IMG/VR virus record: IMGVR_UViG_3300037189_002681
Span: 1-25,527 of that record
DNA from: a virus
DNA length: 25,527 nucleotides
Direction: 5' to 3' (one strand)
Program-made: the position numbers and the translations under genes
Notes under the pieces: generated by a model
What the model was told of the DNA's origin: nothing
The model's database searches: none
What the model saw: only the letters and a program-made list of their open reading frames with translations
Shown here: positions 12,869-20,884 of the stretch, one piece after another
Position numbering within the stretch: the first letter of the stretch is position 1
Layout of the letters: each line of letters opens with the position of its first letter

Positions 12869-14776
12869 ATGAGCAAAATCATCGGTATCGACTTAGGTAC
12901 AACAAATAGCTGTGTAGCTATCCTAGAAAACGGAAAAGCTAAGGTAATCGAAAACAGCGAAGGTGCTAGAACAACACCGTCAATCATTGCATACACTACA
13001 GACGAGATCCTAGTAGGTGCAACAGCAAAGCGACAAGCAGTCACAAACCCAAAGAATACAATTTATGCGGCAAAGCGTTTAATCGGACGTAAGTTCGAAG
13101 AGCAGGCTGTACAGAAAGATATTGACTTGATGCCTTACAGTATCATCAAGGCAGAAAACGGTGACGCTTGGATCGAAGCAAATGGCGAGAAATTGGCTCC
13201 GCCGCAAGTTTCAGCCGAAGTACTTCGTAAGATGAAAAAGACAGCAGAGGACTATTTGGGTACAACAGTTACTCAAGCAGTTATCACCGTGCCTGCTTAC
13301 TTTAACGACAGTCAACGTCAAGCAACTAAGGATGCAGGACGTATTGCTGGACTCGAAGTACTTCGCATTATCAACGAACCAACTGCGGCTGCTCTAGCCT
13401 ATGGCGTAGATAAAGAAGATAAGAAGGATCGTAAGGTAGCTGTATACGATCTAGGTGGTGGTACATTCGACGTGTCCATTATCGAGATTGCCAATATCGA
13501 TGGCGACAAGCAGATTGAAGTGTTGTCAACTAATGGTGATACATTCCTAGGCGGTGAAGACTTTGACCAAGTTATCATGGACTATCTAGTAGATGAGTTC
13601 AAGAAAGAGTCTGGCATCGACCTTAAGAAGGATCAGTTGGCACTACAACGTCTAAAGGATTCAGCTGAAAAGGCCAAGATTGAATTGTCTAGCGCCGCAC
13701 AGACTGAAGTCAACTTGCCATACATCACAGCAGACGCAAGCGGTCCTAAGCATTTGATCGTCAAGATTACACGTAGCAAGTTTGAACAGATGGTAGATGT
13801 ATTGATCCAGCGTTCAATTGAACCATGTAAGGTTGCTATGAAAGATGCAGGTGTTACTGCCGCTGACATCGACGAAGTTATCCTTGTTGGTGGACAGACA
13901 CGCATGCCTAAGGTACAAGAAGCAGTTGAGAAACTGTTTGGCAAGGCTCCACGTAAGGACGTCAACCCAGACGAAGCAGTTGCCGCAGGCGCCGCAATCC
14001 AAGGTGCTGTTCTAGCAGGCGATAAGACAGACGTTCTGTTGCTAGACGTTACTCCATTGTCATTAGGTATCGAAACAATGGGCGGTATCTTTACCAAGCT
14101 GATCCAGAAGAACACAACTATTCCAACTAAACACACTCAGACATTCAGCACAGCTGAAGACAATCAGCCTGCTGTCACTATTAAGGTAGGACAGGGCGAG
14201 CGTGAACTAATGCAACACAACAAGTTGTTGGGCGAATTTAACCTAGAAGGTATTGCTCCAGCAATGCGTGGTGTTCCCCAGATCGAGGTCACACTAGATC
14301 TTGATGCTAATGGTATCTTGAATGTAAGTGCCAAGGATAAGAATACTGGCAAAGAAAACAAGATTACTATTAAATCTGATTCAGGTCTATCTGAAGCAGA
14401 AATACAACGCATGGTTAAGGAAGCAGAGGAAAATGCCGAAGCTGATAAGAAGCTGAAGGAATTGATCGAAGCTCGTAACAATGCGGAAGGTGCAACACAT
14501 ACTGTGAAGAAAGATTTTGAACAGTACAAAGACAAGCTAACAGAAGACGACAAGACAGCATTTGAAACCGCCCTGGCCGACGTTGACAAATCAGTACTTG
14601 GCGACGATCCAGAAGCTATCCAAAAGTCTGTCCAAACGTTGTTTGAAAAAGCACAACCAATCTTTACTGCTAAACAGACAGCAGAACAAGCTCCTCCAGA
14701 AGCTCCTGCGGCTGAACCAGAGCCTGCTGTAGTAGATGCAGAGTTCACAGAGGTTGACACTAAGGATAAGAAGTAA
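12869..14776 (+). CDS. dnaK: Full-length Hsp70 chaperone DnaK
   Basis: A 635-residue protein that matches bacterial DnaK (638 in E. coli) end to end. The ATPase domain (~1-380) has [10 protein letters not shown], the [17 protein letters not shown] segment, [21 protein letters not shown] and GGQTRMP; the linker [15 protein letters not shown] and substrate-binding domain (~390-500) follow, then the helical lid and a C-terminal EVDTKDKK-type tail. It appears functional, with no gap. It is of proteobacterial type and was probably taken from a host, though codon use is not visibly different. No DnaJ or GrpE is seen nearby, so host co-chaperones would serve. Full-length Hsp70 in a phage is uncommon; possible clients are virion proteins, curli subunits and the phage IscU (LPPVK). 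Confidence 0.97.
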   Translation: MSKIIGIDLGTTNSCVAILENGKAKVIENSEGARTTPSIIAYTTDEILVGATAKRQAVTNPKNTIYAAKRLIGRKFEEQAVQKDIDLMPYSIIKAENGDAWIEANGEKLAPPQVSAEVLRKMKKTAEDYLGTTVTQAVITVPAYFNDSQRQATKDAGRIAGLEVLRIINEPTAAALAYGVDKEDKKDRKVAVYDLGGGTFDVSIIEIANIDGDKQIEVLSTNGDTFLGGEDFDQVIMDYLVDEFKKESGIDLKKDQLALQRLKDSAEKAKIELSSAAQTEVNLPYITADASGPKHLIVKITRSKFEQMVDVLIQRSIEPCKVAMKDAGVTAADIDEVILVGGQTRMPKVQEAVEKLFGKAPRKDVNPDEAVAAGAAIQGAVLAGDKTDVLLLDVTPLSLGIETMGGIFTKLIQKNTTIPTKHTQTFSTAEDNQPAVTIKVGQGERELMQHNKLLGEFNLEGIAPAMRGVPQIEVTLDLDANGILNVSAKDKNTGKENKITIKSDSGLSEAEIQRMVKEAEENAEADKKLKELIEARNNAEGATHTVKKDFEQYKDKLTEDDKTAFETALADVDKSVLGDDPEAIQKSVQTLFEKAQPIFTAKQTAEQAPPEAPAAEPEPAVVDAEFTEVDTKDKK

Positions 14777-14782
14777 TATAAT
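14754..14782 (+). promoter_or_regulatory. Perfect sigma70-type promoter for hsp20, TTGACA-17-TATAAT
   Basis: -35 TTGACA at 14754-14759 lies inside the dnaK 3' end, with a 17-base spacer and -10 TATAAT at 14777-14782, directly after the dnaK stop. The expected start (~14789) is the first base of the GTAGGGC hairpin arm, so the mRNA would begin in a hairpin. Confidence 0.85.
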
Positions 14783-14788
14783 AAAATC

Positions 14789-14837
14789 GTAGGGCGCCGA
14801 TGGTCGGGCCCTACAAAGTTCTTGCTTAATAAAGGAG
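14789..14837 (+). promoter_or_regulatory. hsp20 leader element: 5'-terminal hairpin plus TTCTTGCTTAAT-SD block
   Basis: GTAGGGC (14789-14795) pairs with GCCCTAC (14808-14814); inside, CCGA pairs with TCGG around loop TGG, with one bulged G. It is followed by TTCTTGCTTAAT (14819-14830) and SD AAAGGAG (14831-14837), as in the dnaK leader. UUCUU (14819-14823) can pair with AAGGA (14832-14836). Confidence 0.55.
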
Positions 14838-14844
14838 AAACAAA

Positions 14845-15267
14845 ATGAACCAACTAAGAACTATTGATGCTAATGCTCTAGCACAAATCAACAGAGCACT
14901 TGTAGGATTTGATCGTTACTTTAACAATCAATTCGCTAATGTAAACGGCAACTATCCTCCACACAACATTGTCAAATACGCTGACAACAAGTATGGAATC
15001 GAAGTAGCAGTAGCAGGTTTTACCAAAGATGAAATCACTGTAGAAGTTGATCAAGATCAGCTAATGATTACAGGTAAACGAGCTAATGCCGCAGAAGGTG
15101 TGGAATATTTGCATCGTGGATTAGCCGCTCGTGATTTTGAGCAGACATTTACCCTAGCTGAATATATGGAAGTCAAGGGTGCTGAAGTTAAGGATGGTAT
15201 GCTTAAGATTGAAATTGAGCGTATCGTTCCAGAAGCATTAAAACCACGTTCGATCACTATTAAATGA
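14845..15267 (+). CDS. Small heat-shock protein Hsp20 (IbpA type)
   Basis: A 140-residue protein. The N-terminal ~37 residues have the IbpA-like FDRYFNNQF; the alpha-crystallin domain spans ~40-130, with the strand motifs YGIEVAVAGFTKDEI, LMITGKR and GMLKIEIERIVPE; the C-terminal I-x-I anchor is ITI. It holds unfolding proteins for refolding by DnaK, which lies directly upstream, so the phage encodes a coupled holdase/foldase pair. Hsp20 is common in T4-like marine phages, where it is thought to help virion assembly. It has its own sigma70-type promoter and the same leader element as dnaK. Confidence 0.95.
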   Translation: MNQLRTIDANALAQINRALVGFDRYFNNQFANVNGNYPPHNIVKYADNKYGIEVAVAGFTKDEITVEVDQDQLMITGKRANAAEGVEYLHRGLAARDFEQTFTLAEYMEVKGAEVKDGMLKIEIERIVPEALKPRSITIK

Positions 15268-15275
15268 AGTAAATA
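15268..15275 (+). promoter_or_regulatory. Late-promoter-like AGTAAATA before clpS
   Basis: AGTAAATA matches TATAAATA at six of eight bases. It lies directly after the hsp20 stop. The expected start near 15281 is in the left arm of the hairpin at 15278-15305. Confidence 0.45.
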
Positions 15276-15277
15276 AT

Positions 15278-15305
15278 AGTGTAGGGAAGGCAACTTCCCT
15301 ACACT
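15278..15305 (+). promoter_or_regulatory. 12-bp GNRA hairpin upstream of clpS
   Basis: AGTGTAGGGAAG (15278-15289) pairs perfectly with CTTCCCTACACT (15294-15305) around the stable tetraloop GCAA. It follows the hsp20 stop by 10 bases and has no U-tract, so it may be a 5' stabilising or processing hairpin of the clpS transcript rather than a terminator. It shares GTAGGG with the hsp20 leader stem. Confidence 0.7.
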
Positions 15306-15326
15306 TAACCCTAAGAGAGTAAGAAG

Positions 15327-15629
15327 ATGCCAGGAACCGATATTCAACTAGACGAAAAGATCAAAGTAACCGTATCAGAGCCAAAACGTTGGAAGGTTAT
15401 CTTCCTAAACGATGACGCTACTCCTATGGACTTTGTTGTTGGTATATTAATCGAAATATTCCATCACTCAGACACAACTGCTCGTGACATCATGGTCACA
15501 GTACACGAAAGTGGTAGTGCAATAGCTGGCGTTTACAGTTTTGAAATCGCTGAAGCTAAGGCAGTCGAAGCAACCACAGTAGCTCGAGCAAATGGATTTC
15601 CATTGCAGATCAAATTGGAGGAAGAATGA
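15327..15629 (+). CDS. clpS: ClpS-type N-end rule adaptor
   Basis: A 100-residue protein of usual ClpS length (106 in E. coli). The core WKVIFLNDDATPMDFVVGILIEIFHH matches the ClpS Y.V.L.NDD.TPM..V...L, and the second half AIAGVYSFEIAEAKAVEATTVARANGFPL matches the G...EIAE.K...V...A...G.PL region. ClpS binds N-degrons and directs them to ClpAP; a phage copy could redirect host proteolysis. The segment from clpS to the bilin reductase is coupled by 4- to 8-base overlaps. Phage ClpS is known but uncommon. Confidence 0.93.
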   Translation: MPGTDIQLDEKIKVTVSEPKRWKVIFLNDDATPMDFVVGILIEIFHHSDTTARDIMVTVHESGSAIAGVYSFEIAEAKAVEATTVARANGFPLQIKLEEE

Positions 15630-16180
15630 GCTTACGCGAGTTAACACATGAGGCACATAAAAATGCCGAGAGACAAGAGTTTGTGAAGATCCTGTTTTCG
15701 GGTAAGATCAATCCAAAGCTATATGCAACATTTTTAAAAAACCAACATCCTACTTATGAGATTCTAGAAGTATGTGCTATGCCACATCAGCTTTTACATG
15801 GGCTACCTGATATCCGCCGAGCACCTTCGATCCTAGCAGATTTTGAAGAACTATGGAATGATGAAGAAGACGGCATTCCTAAGATCATGCCTACTACTGA
15901 AAAGTATATTAAACACATACTGAGCATCAAGGATGATCCTAAGAAACTAATGGCACACATCTATGTTCGACACATGGGCGACCTTGCAGGCGGTCAGATG
16001 ATTAGTAAGAAGGTTCCAGGATCCGGACGTATGTATCAATTTGCAGAACCTGATGCACTCAAAGCTGCCATACGGGAACGTATCAGCGATGACATGGCCG
16101 ACGAAGCTAACATCTGTTTTTCGTTTGCTACAGATCTATTTAGAGACATGTTAGAATTAGTAGAATATGTAGATGAGTAA
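15626..16180 (+). CDS. Heme oxygenase (HO-1 family)
   Basis: A 184-residue all-helical protein. The proximal haem ligand is H11 in the EAHKNAE segment (as in HO-1 EVHTQAE), and the distal-helix motif is HMGDLAGGQM (116-125). The length is typical of short bacterial or phage heme oxygenases. It opens haem to biliverdin IX-alpha, iron and CO, with electrons from ferredoxin or a cytochrome reductase. The bilin reductase two genes downstream is the natural next step. It overlaps clpS by 4 bases and the next gene by 8 bases (ATGAGTAA). The released iron might also be useful to the Fe-S genes here, but that is speculative. Confidence 0.95.
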   Translation: MSLRELTHEAHKNAERQEFVKILFSGKINPKLYATFLKNQHPTYEILEVCAMPHQLLHGLPDIRRAPSILADFEELWNDEEDGIPKIMPTTEKYIKHILSIKDDPKKLMAHIYVRHMGDLAGGQMISKKVPGSGRMYQFAEPDALKAAIRERISDDMADEANICFSFATDLFRDMLELVEYVDE

Positions 16181-16811
16181 TCATTTTGAAATCTTTCCAA
16201 CAGTTATAGGAAGGTATGCATATTCTAATAACGATAATTTAAAAAATATAGTACAGCGTATGATGGATACAACAAACGAAGTACGCAGGATTCAAGATGC
16301 TAATCATTACTTCGAGTATACAGGAAGTTTCTTAAATCAGGATGACATGTCAGATTTTAAAAACTTCCTCGAAGAATCCGTCAATGATTATGCAAACAAT
16401 TTATTAAACCTAGACACAGATATGTTTGTGAGTTTGAGTTGGATAAACCAGACTCACAGAAACTGTGTGATGGGTAAACACAATCATGGTAATTCTTATT
16501 TTAGTGGAACATACTATCTAAATTACGATAACGAAATACATCAACCATTGTATTTCTCAAAAGAACTTGAGTTGAATTCACTCAGTCCTTATATGAGTAT
16601 ATACCCTAGGGATTACAACTATCTGAATGCTTCTACATTCAGGGTACATGACATTACAGAAGGAACATTGCTAATATGGCCATCGAACCTAGTTCATGGT
16701 CACGAACCTAACTTAGGTGATAACCGAATCAGCATCTCGATGAATTTTTTACCTAAAAGATTACATAACGGTGTTTATAGTTTTAAGATTAGTAGGATAG
16801 ATAATGAGTAA
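16173..16811 (+). CDS. 2-oxoglutarate/Fe(II)-dependent oxygenase (putative)
   Basis: A 212-residue jelly-roll protein. Iron-binding candidates are H103 and/or H105 (KHNHGNSYFSGTYYL) and H175 or H177 (NLVHGHEPN), with R185 (NRISISMNF) likely to bind the 2-oxoglutarate carboxylate. This is the layout of the 2OG-Fe(II) oxygenase family common in T4-like cyanophages and pelagiphages. The substrate is unknown. Its position between heme oxygenase and bilin reductase, coupled on both sides by ATGAGTAA overlaps, suggests either a role with the tetrapyrrole product or insertion of an independent gene. Neither is proved by sequence. Confidence 0.85.
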   Translation: MSNHFEIFPTVIGRYAYSNNDNLKNIVQRMMDTTNEVRRIQDANHYFEYTGSFLNQDDMSDFKNFLEESVNDYANNLLNLDTDMFVSLSWINQTHRNCVMGKHNHGNSYFSGTYYLNYDNEIHQPLYFSKELELNSLSPYMSIYPRDYNYLNASTFRVHDITEGTLLIWPSNLVHGHEPNLGDNRISISMNFLPKRLHNGVYSFKISRIDNE

Positions 16812-17484
16812 TGCTTGGGAAACATTGATCAAAGTCGAACAGTACTTTGAATCTAAATTTTATGCAACAGGTAGTATTATAGAAGAGCCCGGAATGGATC
16901 GGTTCAATCAACCGGGCTGGGTTAACAAAGTGTGGCAAAGTAGTCGTTATCGTAGGGCACATATCGATGTTGTTGATGCTCGTGAAACAAAAAGTTTATG
17001 GATGATGCATTGCTGTATCTTTCCGTATACACACAACCCTGCACCCATTTTTGGGTTCGACGTTATAGCCGGTAAGAATAAGATCACCGGCTGTTTCTAC
17101 GATTATAGTCCTGCAGGAGATAAGGATCATCCGATGCTAGAATGGTTTGCCAATGAGACTTCTAGTTTGCAATGGAAAAAGACTAGAGCACTTCCAGATT
17201 GGGCCGAACGTATTTTTAGCCAGAATATGATTGCCGCAAGTAATGTACAAACCGAAGAAGAAATAGCTCAAATATATGAGATGGCCAAGCGAGGGGTAGA
17301 TCATTATCTAGATGCTGTTTGGGAAACAAATAATACTGTTGTAGATACAACAGAAGAACAGAACTATTATGCATTTAATCAGAAACAGAATCCGCACACT
17401 CCTAGGGTAATGGCTAGTTTAGGGCTAGACGAAGAGGATGTACGTGTATTCATTCAGGAATGCTTGTTCCCTGATATCAAATAA
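16804..17484 (+). CDS. Ferredoxin-dependent bilin reductase (PcyX/PebS-like)
   Basis: A 226-residue FDBR. Typical motifs are RRAHIDVVDAR...SLWMMHCCIFP (51-74), then NPAPIFGFDVIAG (78-90), with D86 as the conserved catalytic Asp, and GCFYDYSP (96-103). The C-terminal PHTPRVMASLGLDEEDVR...LFPDI matches the family end. It reduces biliverdin IX-alpha, made by the co-encoded heme oxygenase, to a coloured bilin (phycocyanobilin, phycoerythrobilin or similar; the regiospecificity cannot be told). FDBRs named PcyX were described from marine virus metagenomes together with ho1, and this resembles that type more than cyanophage PebS. The role in a non-photosynthetic host is unexplained. Confidence 0.9.
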   Translation: MSNAWETLIKVEQYFESKFYATGSIIEEPGMDRFNQPGWVNKVWQSSRYRRAHIDVVDARETKSLWMMHCCIFPYTHNPAPIFGFDVIAGKNKITGCFYDYSPAGDKDHPMLEWFANETSSLQWKKTRALPDWAERIFSQNMIAASNVQTEEEIAQIYEMAKRGVDHYLDAVWETNNTVVDTTEEQNYYAFNQKQNPHTPRVMASLGLDEEDVRVFIQECLFPDIK

Positions 17485-17487
17485 ATA
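17480..17487 (+). promoter_or_regulatory. T4-type late promoter AATAAATA, 4 bases before the next ATG
   Basis: AATAAATA overlaps the bilin reductase stop. The expected start (~17493) falls at or just after ATG 17492, so transcripts from here would be leaderless or miss the start. No SD is seen. Confidence 0.5.
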
Positions 17488-17491
17488 CTAG

Positions 17492-19054
17492 ATGCAATTA
17501 TTAGATCTAGTAGAAAACACCCGTATTTTAAACGAAGCCAGCATCTTTTCTCGTGAAGGAGCATACAGCTACGGGCATAAGGTAAAGTTATCCACATCGG
17601 TTAAGGGAGAAGCTCTATTACGAGCAATACAGAAAGAACTCCCAGAATTCGACCCTACACAAGAATTAACGTGGACTGACCCAGAACATGTAGATATAGA
17701 AAGCATACCTTTAGTTCATATAGGTAAGGGCAAGAACTACAGAGTGTTTACAACACCTGAAGGAGAACAGTTTGCCATCGTTGGTGCAGATAGTAGTATA
17801 GAAACAGGGCTAATACATGCTAACCGTTTTAACAAAGGCGACATCGCAGAAGCCGCACTAGGCGCCGCGATCACAGCAAAACTAATACTACGTAACGGCT
17901 CTTCGATAGGGGATGTTACCGTCGATGATCTACAAGATATACTAAACAGATCATTCAAAACAAACGGATCATCATTAGTAATCAAAGCTAAAGATCAAAA
18001 CAGTAAGATAAGTGATAAGATTGTATTCAGTCTAAGATTACCAGCTGGAAGCCAGGAAGCATTGGAAAAGGTAGAAAACTGGAAACAGTTTGAAAATATC
18101 TTTGCATCAGCGGTACACTATGCTAACAGTCCAGATGCTGAACGTTATAGCAATTATTTTTATAAGAACGGCAAAGTAGATGAAGTTCGCATCATCAGCG
18201 ACGGTGTTACTAGCCAGAAAGGCACAAAGACAGACGTTAAGGCGTTGGTAACTACTACTGATCCAGAAACAGGTGAAGTTAAAGAACGCACACTCAAGAA
18301 CGTAGATATCAGTTTAAAAGCCGACAGTGTTAAGTATGGACAGAGTACTTCAGGCGGACTACTGGGCGGTCCTGAGACTTGGTTGGCTTCTGCCAAGAGG
18401 ACGTTTGAACCCTTGGGCATTACACTAGACATGCCTGCAAGAGGCAAGAATGACATACTTAAATTTTTTACAGCTATCTATAAACAGGTAGTAGAAAAAT
18501 TAAACACCGAATTAGCCAACGCTAGTTTTGCTGGTGAAACTATCTTTATAGAAAAGATAGCAGATTTAATAAATTTCCATGGATCAGGCGGCGGAAAGAC
18601 TCTGCGTATTGTAAGTTTCGATAAAGGATCTAGCACTATACACAGCTTCCATGTTGTTAAAGCTAAGTTAAAGGAACGCAATATCGATCTTCGTTGTAAA
18701 CTAAGCATAGGTGCTAGAAGCAATAAACCAACTATACATATCTACGATGCGCACGATCCTACTGGTAAGGGTCTATTGACTAACATTCGTTTCTATCTAA
18801 CAGAGAAGGCATCTACTAACTATTTTGAAAAAGGTCCTCTTCTGCACGAACTTACACGTATAGAAAAGAAACCTGCTGTAGTTACAAAACAAGGTCCAGC
18901 AAAAGCATCTATGACTGCTGTGCCTGCAACACCTAAGCCACAAGCAAACAAACCGGTAGTACCCACAACACCCCAACCATCCAATGTACAAATAGATCAT
19001 CCTAGTTCTCATATTGGAATGGATTCTCCAGAACAACCCGAATATACCAATTAA
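17492..19054 (+). CDS. Large phage protein, possible PD-(D/E)XK nuclease core
   Basis: A 520-residue protein. The N-terminus MQLLDLVENTRILNEASIFSREGAY resembles leaders of several marine T4-like phage proteins. Residues ~108-125 (FNKGDIAEAALGAAI) and then GTKTDVKAL (~245) followed by VDISLKA (~270) give the D-(n)-xxSLK pattern of PD-(D/E)XK endonucleases and a GDIAE helix seen in many of them; assignment is tentative. The C-terminal ~60 residues are Pro/Thr/Ala/Lys-rich and probably disordered. It has no SD; its ATG is 7 bases after the previous stop (17482-17484), so re-initiation or leaderless translation is needed. A hairpin (17487-17493 with 17505-17511) covers the start. Confidence 0.7.
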   Translation: MQLLDLVENTRILNEASIFSREGAYSYGHKVKLSTSVKGEALLRAIQKELPEFDPTQELTWTDPEHVDIESIPLVHIGKGKNYRVFTTPEGEQFAIVGADSSIETGLIHANRFNKGDIAEAALGAAITAKLILRNGSSIGDVTVDDLQDILNRSFKTNGSSLVIKAKDQNSKISDKIVFSLRLPAGSQEALEKVENWKQFENIFASAVHYANSPDAERYSNYFYKNGKVDEVRIISDGVTSQKGTKTDVKALVTTTDPETGEVKERTLKNVDISLKADSVKYGQSTSGGLLGGPETWLASAKRTFEPLGITLDMPARGKNDILKFFTAIYKQVVEKLNTELANASFAGETIFIEKIADLINFHGSGGGKTLRIVSFDKGSSTIHSFHVVKAKLKERNIDLRCKLSIGARSNKPTIHIYDAHDPTGKGLLTNIRFYLTEKASTNYFEKGPLLHELTRIEKKPAVVTKQGPAKASMTAVPATPKPQANKPVVPTTPQPSNVQIDHPSSHIGMDSPEQPEYTN

Positions 19055-19084
19055 ACTAGCATTTAATAATACGCTAGTTTAATT
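19049..19084 (+). terminator. Perfect 12-bp inverted repeat after the 17492 gene
   Basis: AATTAAACTAGC (19049-19060) pairs with GCTAGTTTAATT (19073-19084) around a 12-base loop, and includes the stop codon. The right arm has a U-rich end (UUUAAUUCU), so it can serve as a terminator. It precedes the curli module. Its inverted core CTAGC-GTATTATT-...-GCTAG recurs at 6211-6230. Confidence 0.6.
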
Positions 19085-19097
19085 CTACTGCCACGAG

Positions 19098-19105
19098 GTT
19101 AAATA
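19098..19105 (+). promoter_or_regulatory. Late-promoter-like GTTAAATA before the curli module
   Basis: GTTAAATA lies 30 bases before the csgF start at 19135 and after the 19049-19084 stem-loop. It matches TATAAATA at six of eight bases. Confidence 0.4.
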
Positions 19106-19134
19106 ACTAACAAGAGGCCTAGTGGGAGCATAAA

Positions 19135-19584
19135 ATGGTGAAAAAGTTAATATTCTGCTTGTTAATCTGCCCGGCAATAGCAATGGCAGCACCTCTCCAA
19201 GACTATCAATTTAAGAGCCCAAGCTTCAATGGCAGTGGATATAGCAGTCATGTGCTTACTATAGAAAATCAAGAATTTACACGTAGGGCGCAGTTACAAA
19301 AAGATATTCAAGCGGCATTAGACAAAGCAAAAGCAGATGCATCTAATACCAACATAGCCAAGTTCATGAACAACTTGGAGTCACGTATATACGCACAGAT
19401 TAGCCAAAATTTAGCTACTGCTATGTTTGCTAATGGTGGCACAAATTCAGGCACACTAAATTTTGAAGGTAATACTATATTCTGGACTAAGGATAGTTCT
19501 AGCGTTACCTTACAAGTTACAGACAGTGTCGGCAATCAGACTACTGTAGTTGTCCCATTAGGACAATTCCAGTTTGGAAACTAA
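19135..19584 (+). CDS. csgF: CsgF-like curli assembly factor
   Basis: A 149-residue protein with a Sec signal peptide (MVKKLIFCLLICPAIAMA, cleavage near AMA-APL). The mature N-terminus LQDYQFKSPSFNGSG matches CsgF, whose start (F.F.NP.FGG) inserts into the CsgG pore. The C-terminal region (TNSGTLNFEGNTIFWTKDSSSVTLQVTD) keeps the beta-rich end. CsgF sits at the outer membrane face and helps the nucleator attach. SD GGGAG (19124-19128). It is 1 base before CsgG, the same pair as in bacterial curli operons. No CsgE, CsgC or CsgD is seen. Confidence 0.92.
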   Translation: MVKKLIFCLLICPAIAMAAPLQDYQFKSPSFNGSGYSSHVLTIENQEFTRRAQLQKDIQAALDKAKADASNTNIAKFMNNLESRIYAQISQNLATAMFANGGTNSGTLNFEGNTIFWTKDSSSVTLQVTDSVGNQTTVVVPLGQFQFGN

Positions 19585-19585
19585 T

Positions 19586-20863
19586 ATGAAGAATGTATTA
19601 CTACCGACATTAATTGCTTTAAGCCTTGCTGGGTGTGCGTCAATCCAGAGTACCGGATTGACTGAGACTAAACCAGAAGTAACTAAAGTTATGATGCAGA
19701 AGGAGTTTGATACTATACCTCCTCCATCCAGTAACAAGCCAGTTAGTGTAGCAGTATACAGTTTTATGGACAAGACAGGACAGCGCAGGCCGCAAGCTAA
19801 TGTGGCAAGTTTAAGTACTGCGGTTACTCAAGGTGCAGAAGCATTCCTTATCAAAGCATTGCAGGATGTAGGTAAAGGTACATGGTTCGATGTTGTAGAG
19901 CGTGTTGGTATCGACAACCTGACCAAGGAGCGTACAATCATACGCCAGATGCGCGAAGCATATGAAGGTGCTAATGCAAAACCTTTGATGCCTATGCAGT
20001 TTGCTGGATTGATTATGGAAGGTGGAATAGTAGGCTACGATACTAGCACGACTAGCGGCGGCGCTGGCGCAAGAATATTTGGAATAGGATCACAGACACA
20101 ATGGAGCACTGATACAGTTACGGTGAGTCTACGTGCAGTCAGTGTAAACACAGGTAAAGTCTTGGCAAGTGTTACTGTACAGAAAACTATAATGAGTACA
20201 GCAGACAGTGCCACAGCATTGAAATTCTTTGATGCTGGTACGAAGAGTTTTGAAGCAGAAGCAGGCTTAACTATCAATGAGCCAGGTACTTATGCTGTTA
20301 AATCAGCAGTAGAAATGGCAGTGGTAGAATTAATCAAAGAAGGCGCAAAGAAAGGCATATGGGATTTTAAGTACCCTATGGTTGAAGCTAAGAGATACTT
20401 GTTGGGCGGCGGAGGTTTTGAACCCGAGCCTAAGAAAGTAGAAGCTCCTGTAGAAGTTAAACAAGAGGAGAAGAAAGATGTCGTGGTTCAATCACAAACC
20501 CCCGAAACACCCGCCCCAACCCCCGCACCTGACACCGCACCACAACAGTCCAGCGACAGTGAAGATACTAAAAGAGACGAAGGAAAGGGTGAGGCCAGCA
20601 AGGCAGAAGAAAAAATAGTAAAACCAGCGGCAAAAGCAGAAGTAAAACCAATAGCACCAAGGCCGCTGTTTGGACAACGTAAATTAAAAGAAGATGCATA
20701 CTTGTTTACAGAAGCTGACACGGCAAGTACTAAGAAATGGCTCTTCAAGAAAGGCACAGAAGTTAAAGTTGTACAGCCAGGGAGTGAAGGTTGGCTGAGA
20801 GTCGTAGACGGCGAAAACAAAGGCGGATGGATTCGCACAGAGGTATTAGAGCAGTTAAAATAA
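19586..20863 (+). CDS. csgG: CsgG curli secretion channel with C-terminal SH3 domain
   Basis: A 425-residue protein starting at ATG 19586; a TTG at 19574 is rejected because the lipoprotein signal peptide begins at 19586. The lipobox LAGC has Cys17, so the protein is an outer membrane lipoprotein. Residues ~17-270 match CsgG (VAVYSFMDKTGQRRP, SLSTAVTQGAEAFLIKAL, FDVVERVGIDNLTKERTIIRQMREAY). E. coli CsgG stops at 277 residues; here an E/K/P-rich linker (~275-355) leads to a bacterial SH3-like domain (~360-425), ending WLRVVDGENKGGWIRTEVLEQL. The pore exports curlin subunits; the SH3 part would lie in the periplasm, where such domains often bind peptidoglycan (inference). Confidence 0.92.
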   Translation: MKNVLLPTLIALSLAGCASIQSTGLTETKPEVTKVMMQKEFDTIPPPSSNKPVSVAVYSFMDKTGQRRPQANVASLSTAVTQGAEAFLIKALQDVGKGTWFDVVERVGIDNLTKERTIIRQMREAYEGANAKPLMPMQFAGLIMEGGIVGYDTSTTSGGAGARIFGIGSQTQWSTDTVTVSLRAVSVNTGKVLASVTVQKTIMSTADSATALKFFDAGTKSFEAEAGLTINEPGTYAVKSAVEMAVVELIKEGAKKGIWDFKYPMVEAKRYLLGGGGFEPEPKKVEAPVEVKQEEKKDVVVQSQTPETPAPTPAPDTAPQQSSDSEDTKRDEGKGEASKAEEKIVKPAAKAEVKPIAPRPLFGQRKLKEDAYLFTEADTASTKKWLFKKGTEVKVVQPGSEGWLRVVDGENKGGWIRTEVLEQLK

Positions 20864-20884
20864 AGTAGTACAATAACAATTAAC

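Noticed and set aside
15278-15305. Rho-independent terminator after hsp20
   Set aside because: The stem is strong, but no U-tract follows, and it lies at the predicted start of the clpS transcript; kept as a leader hairpin.
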